Shown here piece after piece: positions 1 through 5,318 of a DNA stretch of 5,318 bases; positions within the stretch are counted from its first letter, which is position 1, and every line of letters begins with the position of its first letter. Position numbers and translations under genes: made by a program. The notes under the pieces are model-generated. The model saw only the letters and a list, made by a program, of their open reading frames with translations. It was not told the DNA's origin and did not search any database. The stretch lies in assembly GCA_022447165.1 (NCBI GenBank), contig JAKVBR010000126.1, forward strand, positions 1 to 5,318. The letters are read 5' to 3'. Source of the DNA: Phycisphaerales bacterium (GTDB taxonomy: Bacteria > Planctomycetota > Phycisphaerae > Phycisphaerales > SM1A02).

Positions 1-539
1 GCTGTTTGAAGCAGTTCACTTGAATAAAGGGTGTAATCAACGTGTGCAAATGGTGCTATACATAACTGCATTGCATGCGCAAACTGCGCTGCAGCATGCT
101 GACCTTCTGCATCACGCAAGTACTTACCCATTTCGCAATCGCTTGTTACTTCTGCCCTCGGCTGTTCAATCAGCGGTGTCCCTACAACTGTTTGCGCTAT
201 TAGCTTATTACGGATCGTTGCAATGCCGTTATTGAAAGAAGGGACTTCAACAAGACCTACGTCGCCATCAAAATGGTCGACCACTAGATGAACGACTAAG
301 CCTCCAACTTGTTCTGCAAACTGCGTTGCTGCAATAAACTTTGCCGCAATGCCCGGATGAAACAGCATTGGCTGGTGTCCTACGACAATGATTTTTTTGT
401 CTAGTGGTAATCCTAATGCTTCCTTAAACTCGTTGCGAAGATCAGCAAGCAACCGGCCAAACAATTCGCCATCAAACGCTTGAAGACGAGCGTTCCATGC
501 CTCAGGGTGTGGGTCAATATGGAGCGTACACCCACTCAT
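1..539 (-). CDS. Partial CDS (N-terminal 179 codons), possible BshC-like protein
   Basis: An open frame starts at the ATG at 539-537 and stays open to the left edge, so the C-terminus is missing. Its start overlaps the stop of the glycosyltransferase gene in an ATGA (536-539), which supports both the start and translational coupling. The protein looks soluble, with no signal peptide or membrane segment. A hydrophobic strand leads into VVGHQPMLFHPG (residues 52-63), then a helix with Lys67, then a strand LVVHLVVDHFDGD (81-93). This order resembles the N-terminal Rossmann-like part of BshC, the putative cysteine-adding enzyme of bacillithiol synthesis, where a VVGGQQ/TGQQ loop is followed by a lysine helix and an EDHD segment. 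The match is by eye and short. In this protein His replaces Gly or Thr before the Gln, and DHFDGD replaces EDHD. The reading frame is well supported; the family is tentative, and a conserved planctomycete protein of unknown function is equally possible. Confidence 0.8.
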   Translation of the reverse strand, partial: MSGCTLHIDPHPEAWNARLQAFDGELFGRLLADLRNEFKEALGLPLDKKIIVVGHQPMLFHPGIAAKFIAATQFAEQVGGLVVHLVVDHFDGDVGLVEVPSFNNGIATIRNKLIAQTVVGTPLIEQPRAEVTSDCEMGKYLRDAEGQHAAAQFAHAMQLCIAPFAHVDYTLYSSELLQT

Positions 540-1258
540 GCAAAACAAGGAGATGGATGACGTTTCATCTCGCGTGCAAGCACATCCTTGTAATGTTGCA
601 AACGCTGTTCAGGGTCATTGAGTGGGCCGCCAAACGTTCTTGTGGGGTCGTTATAGATCAAGCGAACTGGAACTTCTTTAATGTTGAGGCAATTGGCTGC
701 TGCTTGCACCCAGAATTGCATTGGGAATTCGTATCCATCGACATCAAAGGAAAACGCTTTGAGTGTTGAAACTCGATACGCTTTAAAACCACAAAACGCG
801 TCTGTAATTGATATGTTCAGCACTCGGTTTAACTCTTCTGTCATCATTGCGTTGATTGCACGTCTGTCTTGCGGAGGCAAGTCATTTTCAGGATGAAGTG
901 ACAAATAGCGACTTCCAGAGATGAGGTCTGCATCGTCATCATTGATTGCCTGAATGAAACTTGGGATCGCTGCTGGCTCGTGTTGTTCATCACAATCCAT
1001 CGTAATCAACCAATCGAATTGGTCGACAGCAGCCCACCGAAACATATCTTGCAGTGAACGTCCATATCCGCGGTTTTCAGAATGGCGAATGACTTCGACT
1101 GGGTGACCTGCAAGGAGTGCTGGCGTTAGATCCGTTGAACCATCATCCACAATCAACACATCTTTGGCATACTTGCAAACCTCAGACAATACACTGTTAA
1201 TATATTTCGCTTCGTTGTAAACAGGAATGCCAACTAGTATTCTGTTCTCTTCACTCAT
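536..1258 (-). CDS. Family 2 glycosyltransferase (DPM1/polyprenol-phosphate sugar transferase-like)
   Basis: A 240-residue GT-A fold glycosyltransferase, predicted to move a sugar from a nucleotide-sugar donor to a lipid or other acceptor. Visible GT2 motifs are IPVYNE (residues 11-16), VDDGSTD (37-43, nucleotide binding), the metal-binding DCD (88-90), GSRY (115-118) and DAFCGFKAYR (153-162), which matches the D-SGFRAY region of dolichyl-phosphate mannosyltransferase relatives. No membrane helix follows the catalytic domain, so this is the short soluble form. ATG 1258 is chosen because the protein then begins MSEENRILVGIPVYNE. An in-frame GTG at 1276 would add six residues, but it lies next to a -10-like element. 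The stop overlaps the start of the next gene (ATGA), so the two probably form one operon. The gene follows the protease terminator and so needs its own promoter. Donor and acceptor cannot be read from the sequence. Confidence 0.93.
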   Translation of the reverse strand: MSEENRILVGIPVYNEAKYINSVLSEVCKYAKDVLIVDDGSTDLTPALLAGHPVEVIRHSENRGYGRSLQDMFRWAAVDQFDWLITMDCDEQHEPAAIPSFIQAINDDDADLISGSRYLSLHPENDLPPQDRRAINAMMTEELNRVLNISITDAFCGFKAYRVSTLKAFSFDVDGYEFPMQFWVQAAANCLNIKEVPVRLIYNDPTRTFGGPLNDPEQRLQHYKDVLAREMKRHPSPCFA

Positions 1259-1270
1259 CCCAATATTGTA
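1259..1270 (-). promoter_or_regulatory. Possible -10 element giving a leaderless glycosyltransferase mRNA
   Basis: Read on the minus strand, TACAAT (1270-1265) is one mismatch from the TATAAT consensus and is followed by ATTGGG and then the ATG at 1258. A transcript starting 7 nt after this hexamer would begin at the start codon itself. There is no Shine-Dalgarno sequence at a normal distance, which fits a leaderless mRNA. The weakness is the -35 side: at 16-18 bp spacing there is only the T-run of the upstream terminator, and a better TTGACT lies only 12 bp away. Confidence 0.25.
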
Positions 1271-1286
1271 CACCACTCGTCAAGTC

Positions 1287-1317
1287 AAAAAAAAGCCCTG
1301 CACAAGTGTGCAGGGCT
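1287..1317 (-). terminator. Intrinsic terminator of the protease gene
   Basis: A perfect 10-bp inverted repeat (AGCCCTGCAC at 1294-1303, GTGCAGGGCT at 1308-1317) encloses a 4-nt loop and is GC-rich. On the minus strand it is followed by eight T residues (1294-1287). It sits 22 nt after the protease stop codon. This is a textbook Rho-independent terminator acting right to left. On the plus strand the hairpin has no T-run, so it is unidirectional. It separates the protease unit from the glycosyltransferase unit. Confidence 0.93.
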
Positions 1318-1339
1318 CCGAAAAATCAATAACGTTCGA

Positions 1340-3064
1340 TTACTCGCAGGCTCCCCAAGCTGAGATGAGATCAAGAATGTCTGCGACGTCCACGGCGCCA
1401 TCACCATTAACATCACCACCACTTGAACTTCCGCTACCCCATGCTGCAATGACATACAACAAATCAGTGACATTTGTCATACCGTCGCCATTGGTGTCTG
1501 TTGGGCAATCATTTTGGTCGCAGTCTCCTGCTTCACATGTTGAACCTTCACCCATCCAAGTACCACCACCTGAATTGCATGTTGACTCTTCGAGGTTGAT
1601 GCATTGGTCTGAACCAACGCAACACGCACCCATGATGACGGGCTCGCAGTCGCCAGCATTGCACGATGAACCTTCGCCCATCCAAGTGCCACCACCAGCA
1701 TTGCAGTTTGATTCAGCAATGTTTACACATGAACCAGAAGTACCGATGCAACATGCACCAATCACAACTGGTTCGTCGCCGAGTGTGTCGAGGTATTGAA
1801 CGTTTGAACCAGTTGGGTCTAGCCAATCATCAAGATATGACCAAGAAAGTCCAAATGAACGACCGTAATAATCGTTCGTGTCACTGCTGCAAGATGCTGA
1901 GCCACAACAAAGTTGGCCAACGATTCGGTGATTACCATCAAAAAGTGGTGAGCCAGATGAGCCCGGTTCAGTTGTGCCTTCAGCCCAGTTCACATTGTAG
2001 AACTCGCCTGATGGATTCATGTAATCAGGGAATGAAATTCGTTTTTCCGCTGTTGATGGATGGTGAATGCCAGCACCACTGCCACCATTCGTTTGGCGCG
2101 ACCAACCCGCATAAGTTACGCCCCATGATGTGTTTGGTGATGACGACAACTCTGTAAGCGTGAAATCTGTATACGAACGTGTTGCACGCATTGTTGAACC
2201 GCTTGTGAATTGATTGAGCGGTCCGTTGCCATTTCCACCACTTGATCCACTGCCTGGTGTTCTGCAGTAACTGTTATGGTGATTCCAATACACAACAATC
2301 GAGGAGTCTGAACTACTTGTCACTCCACAATGGTTCGCTGTTAAGAAATAAGGCGTGTAATCTTGAGCCGTGTTGTTGACCATGGCGCCTGAGCAAGTCC
2401 ACCAACCACTTAATGTATACACACCAACTGATGGAATGACATCCCACCAGTCATCGCCTTCTTCGCAGAGCACATCAATGTTACAAGCACCTGATGAACC
2501 CGCAAAGTTTTCACTTTTAAAACCTCGGTATCCTGGGTTTATCGCAGTCAATTCAATTTGATTGCTAAGCGCATTCTTTTCATTTCGATCTACCACAATC
2601 TCAATCACTGCTTCATGTGATGGAATGATTGGTGTCCAGAGTTCACCGTGATCTTTGTTATCTTCTGCGGTGAACGGGCGAATCTCAAACTCGCGAGTTT
2701 CATCGCTGATGACCATGCTTCCAGACTCTGGCATTTCATACCGACCAAAACCGACATTCATCGATACGCCATTGTCACAATTGACTCTCAATGACCAACG
2801 CATTTTTCCGCTTGGAAGTTTTTCCCAGATGCCATAAGAGCGGGCATTAACCGTTACTTCATTTGGAATCGCAAATCGGTACGGAACACCTTTGACATCA
2901 CCTACAGCATCTTCTTCGTATACCATCGCATAATCAATGCTAGGAACTGTGACTTCAGGGATCAAATCAATAGGCAACTGTGTTGTGTCTCCAATTGGAC
3001 CAACACATACCATCGTTGTGAGCAAACTTAGCAACATGAGAAAACTCCTATTTCTGTGCATCAT
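1340..3064 (-). CDS. Secreted lysyl-endopeptidase-like serine protease with Cys repeats and C-terminal dockerin
   Basis: A 574-residue exported chymotrypsin-fold (S1) endopeptidase, close to Achromobacter protease I (API, Lys-C). Numbering is from ATG 3064. In order: a signal peptide (about 1-22, basic MMHRNR then a Leu-rich core); a propeptide (about 30-185, with an RWSLRVNCDNGVSMNVGFGRY strand as in API-type prodomains); the protease core starting near Gly189; two Cys-rich repeats (435-515); and a dockerin-like domain (520-574). The triad is His245 (LTANHC), Asp300 (YTDFTL) and Ser370 (EPGSSGSP). The six API disulfide cysteines are conserved (Cys194, 200, 224, 246, 267, 392). Asp398 aligns with API Asp225, which selects lysine, but API His210 is replaced by Cys386 and the Trp169 loop is shortened. 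API matures by self-cleavage; Lys183 lies just before the core. ATG 3064 or 3061 suits the signal peptide; an in-frame TTG at 3103 would add 13 residues ahead of it. No clear ribosome binding site or promoter is visible in the gap up to 3157. Confidence 0.95.
   Translation of the reverse strand: MMHRNRSFLMLLSLLTTMVCVGPIGDTTQLPIDLIPEVTVPSIDYAMVYEEDAVGDVKGVPYRFAIPNEVTVNARSYGIWEKLPSGKMRWSLRVNCDNGVSMNVGFGRYEMPESGSMVISDETREFEIRPFTAEDNKDHGELWTPIIPSHEAVIEIVVDRNEKNALSNQIELTAINPGYRGFKSENFAGSSGACNIDVLCEEGDDWWDVIPSVGVYTLSGWWTCSGAMVNNTAQDYTPYFLTANHCGVTSSSDSSIVVYWNHHNSYCRTPGSGSSGGNGNGPLNQFTSGSTMRATRSYTDFTLTELSSSPNTSWGVTYAGWSRQTNGGSGAGIHHPSTAEKRISFPDYMNPSGEFYNVNWAEGTTEPGSSGSPLFDGNHRIVGQLCCGSASCSSDTNDYYGRSFGLSWSYLDDWLDPTGSNVQYLDTLGDEPVVIGACCIGTSGSCVNIAESNCNAGGGTWMGEGSSCNAGDCEPVIMGACCVGSDQCINLEESTCNSGGGTWMGEGSTCEAGDCDQNDCPTDTNGDGMTNVTDLLYVIAAWGSGSSSGGDVNGDGAVDVADILDLISAWGACE
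1343..1507 (-). other. Dockerin type I-like domain of the protease
   Basis: Two EF-hand-like calcium loops end the protease. The first has Asp523, Asn525, Asp527 and Asp534 (DTNGDGMTNVTD); the second has Asp551, Asn553, Asp555, Asp559 and Asp562 (DVNGDGAVDVAD). Each is followed by a hydrophobic helix ending AWG. Spacing of the acidic residues at loop positions 1, 3, 5 and 12 matches dockerin duplications. Such domains bind cohesins in cellulosomes. In planctomycetes they are common on secreted proteins without a known cellulosome, so an anchoring or sorting role is only inferred. Confidence 0.85.
1520..1762 (-). repeat. Tandem pair of six-cysteine repeats inside the protease gene
   Basis: Two copies lie at 1646-1762 and 1520-1636, encoding protein residues 435-473 and 477-515. 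Each has the pattern GACC, a further Cys, Cys, then GGGTWMGEGS, Cys and GDC: six cysteines per unit, probably three disulfides. The copies differ by a one-residue deletion and a few substitutions, and much of the DNA is the same, for example CCCATCCAAGT occurs in both. This suggests a fairly recent tandem duplication. The module recurs, from memory, in secreted planctomycete proteins ahead of dockerin-like tails; its function is unknown to me, and it may act as a rigid disulfide spacer. Confidence 0.85.
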
Positions 3065-3157
3065 GCACGCACTTAGCGTACACCATATCTTCGATAGAAC
3101 CAAAAGCGAAGTTCATTGAATTCTGCAGAAAATCAGCGCTGAATGGGTCAACAGTAT

Positions 3158-4147
3158 TTAACTGCCCCTAAGTGGGTCATTTTTATAGAGTTTTGTGTTG
3201 AGTGCGAACAGACGCTCCGTAAACGCCTCGCCGCTACGGACATTTGCTTCCCATGGGCGGGCGGCATCTAGAGCCGTCTGTGTGTGCGCATCAAGCGTGT
3301 CAAGTTGAGACACAAAGACTGCTTCTGGGGTTGATGGCAGTTTTGCTGCACCATATTCAAGTTGACCGTGGTGACTCAAGACGATGTGCTGCATCACTGT
3401 GAGCAAGCCATCTGGTAAGGGCTCTCCAAGTTGCGTTTCTGCAACCTTTGCCTTCTCTTCAAGCCACATAGCGCCACGCGCAATGTGTCCAATGAGGTTT
3501 CCTTCCCTCGTATATTCAAATCCTCGATCCCATCGAAGTTCTTCAGTCTTTCCGAGATCGTGAATGAATAAACCTAGCAATACGATGTCACGATTAAGCC
3601 GTGGGTACATCGGTAGCATGGCGTCAGCGAGTTCCATCAATTGCAAAGTGTGCTCTAACAGTCCACCAATCCAAGCATGATGAATCTGCATTGCAGCAGG
3701 CGCTACCTTAAACTTTTGCATTAGCACAGCATCATCGAGATATGCTGCACCAAGCGCTTTTGCTGCAGGATGTTCAAGTCCGTCAATCAGTGACTGCACC
3801 TTGCTAAACATTTCTTCAATGTCTTTACGGCTACTTGGAAGAAGTTCGGTCAACTCATCTGCACTTGGTTCGTGCGGCCAAATCTCGCGAATTTTGATTT
3901 GCAGTCGCTCTTGGTAAATCTCTTGGTCACCTTCGATTCGTACAAAGCCCGTTGAAGAAATCTCCGGCATGCTGCTCGCATCAAATCGCCACATCCTTCC
4001 GCTTGCTTCCCCAGTTGAATCGCGAAGCAGACATTTAAGAAAGTCATCGCCATTTTTCGTAGTGCCAATCTGAGGATTCACAAGTGCGAAAACACCGTGC
4101 ACAAATCCTTGACCAGACATATCCGAGATGCTTAACTGTGACAACAT
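3158..4147 (-). CDS. YhaM-type 3'-5' exoribonuclease (OB fold plus HD domain)
   Basis: A cytoplasmic protein of 329 residues, close to the 314 of Bacillus subtilis YhaM, a metal-dependent 3'-5' exoribonuclease acting on RNA and DNA ends. The N-terminal OB fold (about 4-90) shows TTKNGDDFLKCLLRD, SGRMW and QERLQIKIREIWP, lining up with the TKGIASNGKPFL...LQDKSG...KLW...Q-KIKQIRP pattern of YhaM. The HD domain follows: HHAWIGGLLEHT (156-167), His196-Asp197 in FIHDLGKTEEL, His221 in IGHIARG, His259-His260 in LSHHGQLEYG, and Asp283 in LDTLDAH. All expected metal ligands are present, so it should be active. ATG 4147 is preferred; an in-frame GTG at 4171 would add eight residues and overlap the upstream stop as GTGA. 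Neither has a well-spaced ribosome binding site. It is co-oriented with and touches or nearly touches the upstream NAD(P)H-hydrate dehydratase gene, so both are probably on one mRNA. Substrate is inferred from family only. Confidence 0.9.
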   Translation of the reverse strand: MLSQLSISDMSGQGFVHGVFALVNPQIGTTKNGDDFLKCLLRDSTGEASGRMWRFDASSMPEISSTGFVRIEGDQEIYQERLQIKIREIWPHEPSADELTELLPSSRKDIEEMFSKVQSLIDGLEHPAAKALGAAYLDDAVLMQKFKVAPAAMQIHHAWIGGLLEHTLQLMELADAMLPMYPRLNRDIVLLGLFIHDLGKTEELRWDRGFEYTREGNLIGHIARGAMWLEEKAKVAETQLGEPLPDGLLTVMQHIVLSHHGQLEYGAAKLPSTPEAVFVSQLDTLDAHTQTALDAARPWEANVRSGEAFTERLFALNTKLYKNDPLRGS

Positions 4148-4167
4148 AACCGCAGTGTAACTTCTGC

Positions 4168-5070
4168 TCACCCTTTGCGTAACTTTGAAATCGTTTTTGG
4201 GATTTCTCCAAGCAAATCGGTTGCGAGCATCCCAGTATTGCCTTGATGTTCAGCAACGGCTTTTCCAGCTAGCGCATGAATGTGAACACCAAGTAACGCT
4301 GCATCAAAGAGATGGTCGTTCGCTTGAACACCGTACTGCGCGATGAGTCCAGCAATCAATCCAGCAAGCACATCACCACTTCCACCCGTTGCTAGTTCGA
4401 CTCCGCCTTGATCACATCGCTCAGTTTGAATACCGTTTGAGATGACGGTTGTGTGACTCTTTAACACAACAATTGCCCCGCATGTTTGCGCTAATGCAGC
4501 AGCATCTTCTTCCAAAGAACCAGTGGCATGAATGTTAAACGCGGAAGCCAGCCGTGCAAATTCCCCAACATGTGGTGTCATCACGAGTGGCGAGTGGATG
4601 TCTAATGCGCCCTGTTCAAGCGATGCAAGTGCATTGAGCCCATCAGCGTCAAGCACAATTGGTCTGTCTTCGCGAGCAATGAGCGCTGTCACTAACTGCT
4701 GTTGTGACCACCCCTGTCCGAATCCCATGCCAAGTGCAATTGCTCTACATGAACCGCAATGTTGATCAAGGAGCGTGATGGATTGACTTGGCATAAGCCG
4801 GCTCACATCGTCCACAGGAAGTTCAACACCTGTTGCGGTTGGAGCAAGCGACAATGCATGTGCAAGTAATGGCTGTGGTGTTGCAAGCACAACTTGACCA
4901 CATCCACTTCTCAGTGCAGCGTTTGCAGCGAGCGCAGGCGCGCCGAGCATGACGAGTCCATCTTCACTTTTGCAACCACCAATGACGCAAACACTACCAA
5001 AAGTGCCTTTGTGCCCGTCTTCAGGACGTGGTGGTAAGACTAGCGATGTCATTCCTGGGGATTGCAACAT
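4168..5070 (-). CDS. nnrD: ADP-dependent NAD(P)H-hydrate dehydratase
   Basis: A 300-residue stand-alone enzyme of the ribokinase-like YjeF C-terminal family. It converts S-NADHX or S-NADPHX, damaged hydrated cofactors, back to NADH or NADPH using ADP. Family motifs in order: HKGTFGSVCVIGG (residues 20-32), GAPALAANAALRSGCG (43-58, a signature helix), GMGFG (114-118), DADGLNAL (141-148), TPHVGEFARL (165-174), VVLKSHTTVI (201-210) and ATGGSGDVLAG (227-237) with the catalytic Asp233 and anion hole. The end MLATDLLGEIP (281-291) is also typical. Length matches single-domain forms such as B. subtilis YxkO (about 276). Unlike E. coli Nnr there is no fused epimerase (NnrE) domain, and none is encoded nearby. 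ATG 5070 is taken; ATG 5052 is a credible alternative that starts six residues later, just before LPPRPEDGHKG. A promoter lies about 65 bp upstream. The stop at 4168 overlaps or closely precedes the next gene. Confidence 0.94.
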   Translation of the reverse strand: MLQSPGMTSLVLPPRPEDGHKGTFGSVCVIGGCKSEDGLVMLGAPALAANAALRSGCGQVVLATPQPLLAHALSLAPTATGVELPVDDVSRLMPSQSITLLDQHCGSCRAIALGMGFGQGWSQQQLVTALIAREDRPIVLDADGLNALASLEQGALDIHSPLVMTPHVGEFARLASAFNIHATGSLEEDAAALAQTCGAIVVLKSHTTVISNGIQTERCDQGGVELATGGSGDVLAGLIAGLIAQYGVQANDHLFDAALLGVHIHALAGKAVAEHQGNTGMLATDLLGEIPKTISKLRKG

Positions 5071-5140
5071 GGCATTGAGTCTAGCACAACTGCATATTGG
5101 ATAAATGCATTAACAGATATTCCAAGCCAATAAACTTTTT

Positions 5141-5170
5141 CATATAAAGTCTAAGGTTGTATTGTGTCAA
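5141..5170 (-). promoter_or_regulatory. Sigma70-like promoter for the hydratase-exoribonuclease unit
   Basis: On the minus strand a perfect -35 hexamer TTGACA (5170-5165) is followed after 17 bp by TTATAT (5147-5142), or after 18 bp by TATATG (5146-5141), which fits the -10 consensus at four of six positions. Transcription would start near 5134, leaving a 5' leader of about 65 nt before ATG 5070. It is correctly oriented and the best promoter match I found in the window. Confidence 0.6.
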
Positions 5171-5175
5171 TTAAG

Positions 5176-5190
5176 TTGATTATTAATCAA
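5176..5190. promoter_or_regulatory. 15-bp palindrome upstream of the -35, possible operator
   Basis: TTGATTA and TAATCAA form a perfect 7-bp inverted repeat around a single central T. It ends five bases upstream of the -35 hexamer. A second, overlapping dyad (TCAA, 5 bp, TTGA at 5168-5180) runs into the -35. The arrangement suits a dimeric regulator, but AT-rich palindromes of this size also arise by chance, and no regulator gene is present. Confidence 0.3.
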
Positions 5191-5318
5191 AATTTGAAGT
5201 GCGCTCGGACTCTGTTTGAATCATTTTAACTAACATCGATTTATCCCTACCACATCCACTTTTCTCTCTGTTCTGAAGTAGATCATTGCCCAACACTGTT
5301 CGCGTATCGTAACCCTGC

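Larger units (their letters stand above)
5071..5318. other. AT-rich upstream region, no confident gene
   Basis: This stretch lies upstream of the hydratase gene and contains the promoter and palindrome listed separately. One minus-strand frame is open from the right edge (5317) to a double stop at 5185-5180, 44 codons, and could be the tail of a gene outside the window. The peptide has no domain I can name with confidence and this length is expected by chance. No terminator-like hairpin is visible for such a gene. Confidence 0.5.

Noticed and set aside
20..235. A 71-codon plus-strand open frame.
   Set aside because: It is antisense to the partial BshC-like gene, whose frame is open for 179 codons and starts in an ATGA overlap; the antisense peptide has no recognisable features.
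497..769. A 90-codon plus-strand open frame.
   Set aside because: It lies antisense to the C-terminal part of the glycosyltransferase, which has clear family motifs, and its translation shows no recognisable domain.
1227..1799. A 190-codon open frame on the plus strand, rich in Pro and Ser with repeated QSPA.H.EPSPIQVPPP segments.
   Set aside because: It is the antisense of the protease's Cys-rich repeats and dockerin domain; its internal repeats are mirrors of the real protein's repeats, and the minus-strand frame has clear domains.
3120..3142. Short palindromes TTCTGCAGAA and TCAGCGCTGA between the exoribonuclease and protease genes, considered as a terminator.
   Set aside because: The stems are only five bp with no loop, and there is no proper T-run after them on the minus strand.
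3146..3151. TTGACC on the minus strand as a -35 element for the protease gene.
   Set aside because: No acceptable -10 hexamer lies 16-18 bp downstream; the nearest candidate is at about 20 bp and matches poorly.
5183..5317. Minus-strand open frame from the right edge, beginning QGYDTRTV, which briefly recalls the GYDIRTVQELLGH segment of tyrosine recombinases and integron integrases.
   Set aside because: The similarity ends after seven or so residues: no LLGH motif and no following Tyr region is found, and 44 open codons are expected by chance. Sequence to the right of the window would settle it.

Overview
The window reads as a piece of bacterial chromosome, most likely from a planctomycete of the Phycisphaerae type. 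The evidence is indirect. A secreted protease ends in a dockerin-like pair of NGDG...DLL..I.AWG repeats, preceded by cysteine-rich GACC...GGGTWMGEG...C....DC repeats. I associate that C-terminal architecture with secreted proteins of marine Phycisphaerae. Base composition is moderate by eye. No rRNA, tRNA, CRISPR array or mobile element is visible.

All five supported genes lie on the minus strand, so transcription runs from right to left. Region 1 (5071-5318) is AT-rich and non-coding as far as can be told. It holds a good sigma70-like promoter (TTGACA, 17 bp, TTATAT) with a 15-bp palindrome just upstream. Region 2 (3158-5070) is a two-gene unit. A stand-alone ADP-dependent NAD(P)H-hydrate dehydratase (nicotinamide cofactor repair) is followed by an OB-fold plus HD-domain protein of the YhaM 3'-5' exoribonuclease type. 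Region 3 (1340-3064) is a single gene for a secreted lysyl-endopeptidase-like serine protease, closed by a strong intrinsic terminator at 1287-1317. Region 4 (1-1258) is a second two-gene unit. A family 2 glycosyltransferase overlaps, by an ATGA stop/start, the N-terminal 179 codons of a gene that leaves the window on the left. That partial protein weakly resembles the N-terminal part of BshC, the cysteine-adding enzyme of bacillithiol synthesis.

The units look functionally separate: intracellular metabolite repair and RNA decay, extracellular proteolysis, and a glycosyltransferase with a partner of uncertain function. I see no clear new defence or mobile system. The points most worth a second look are three: the protease keeps the lysine-specificity aspartate of Achromobacter protease I but has Cys-Cys where that enzyme has His210; the glycosyltransferase and BshC-like genes are tightly coupled; and the glycosyltransferase may be leaderless.
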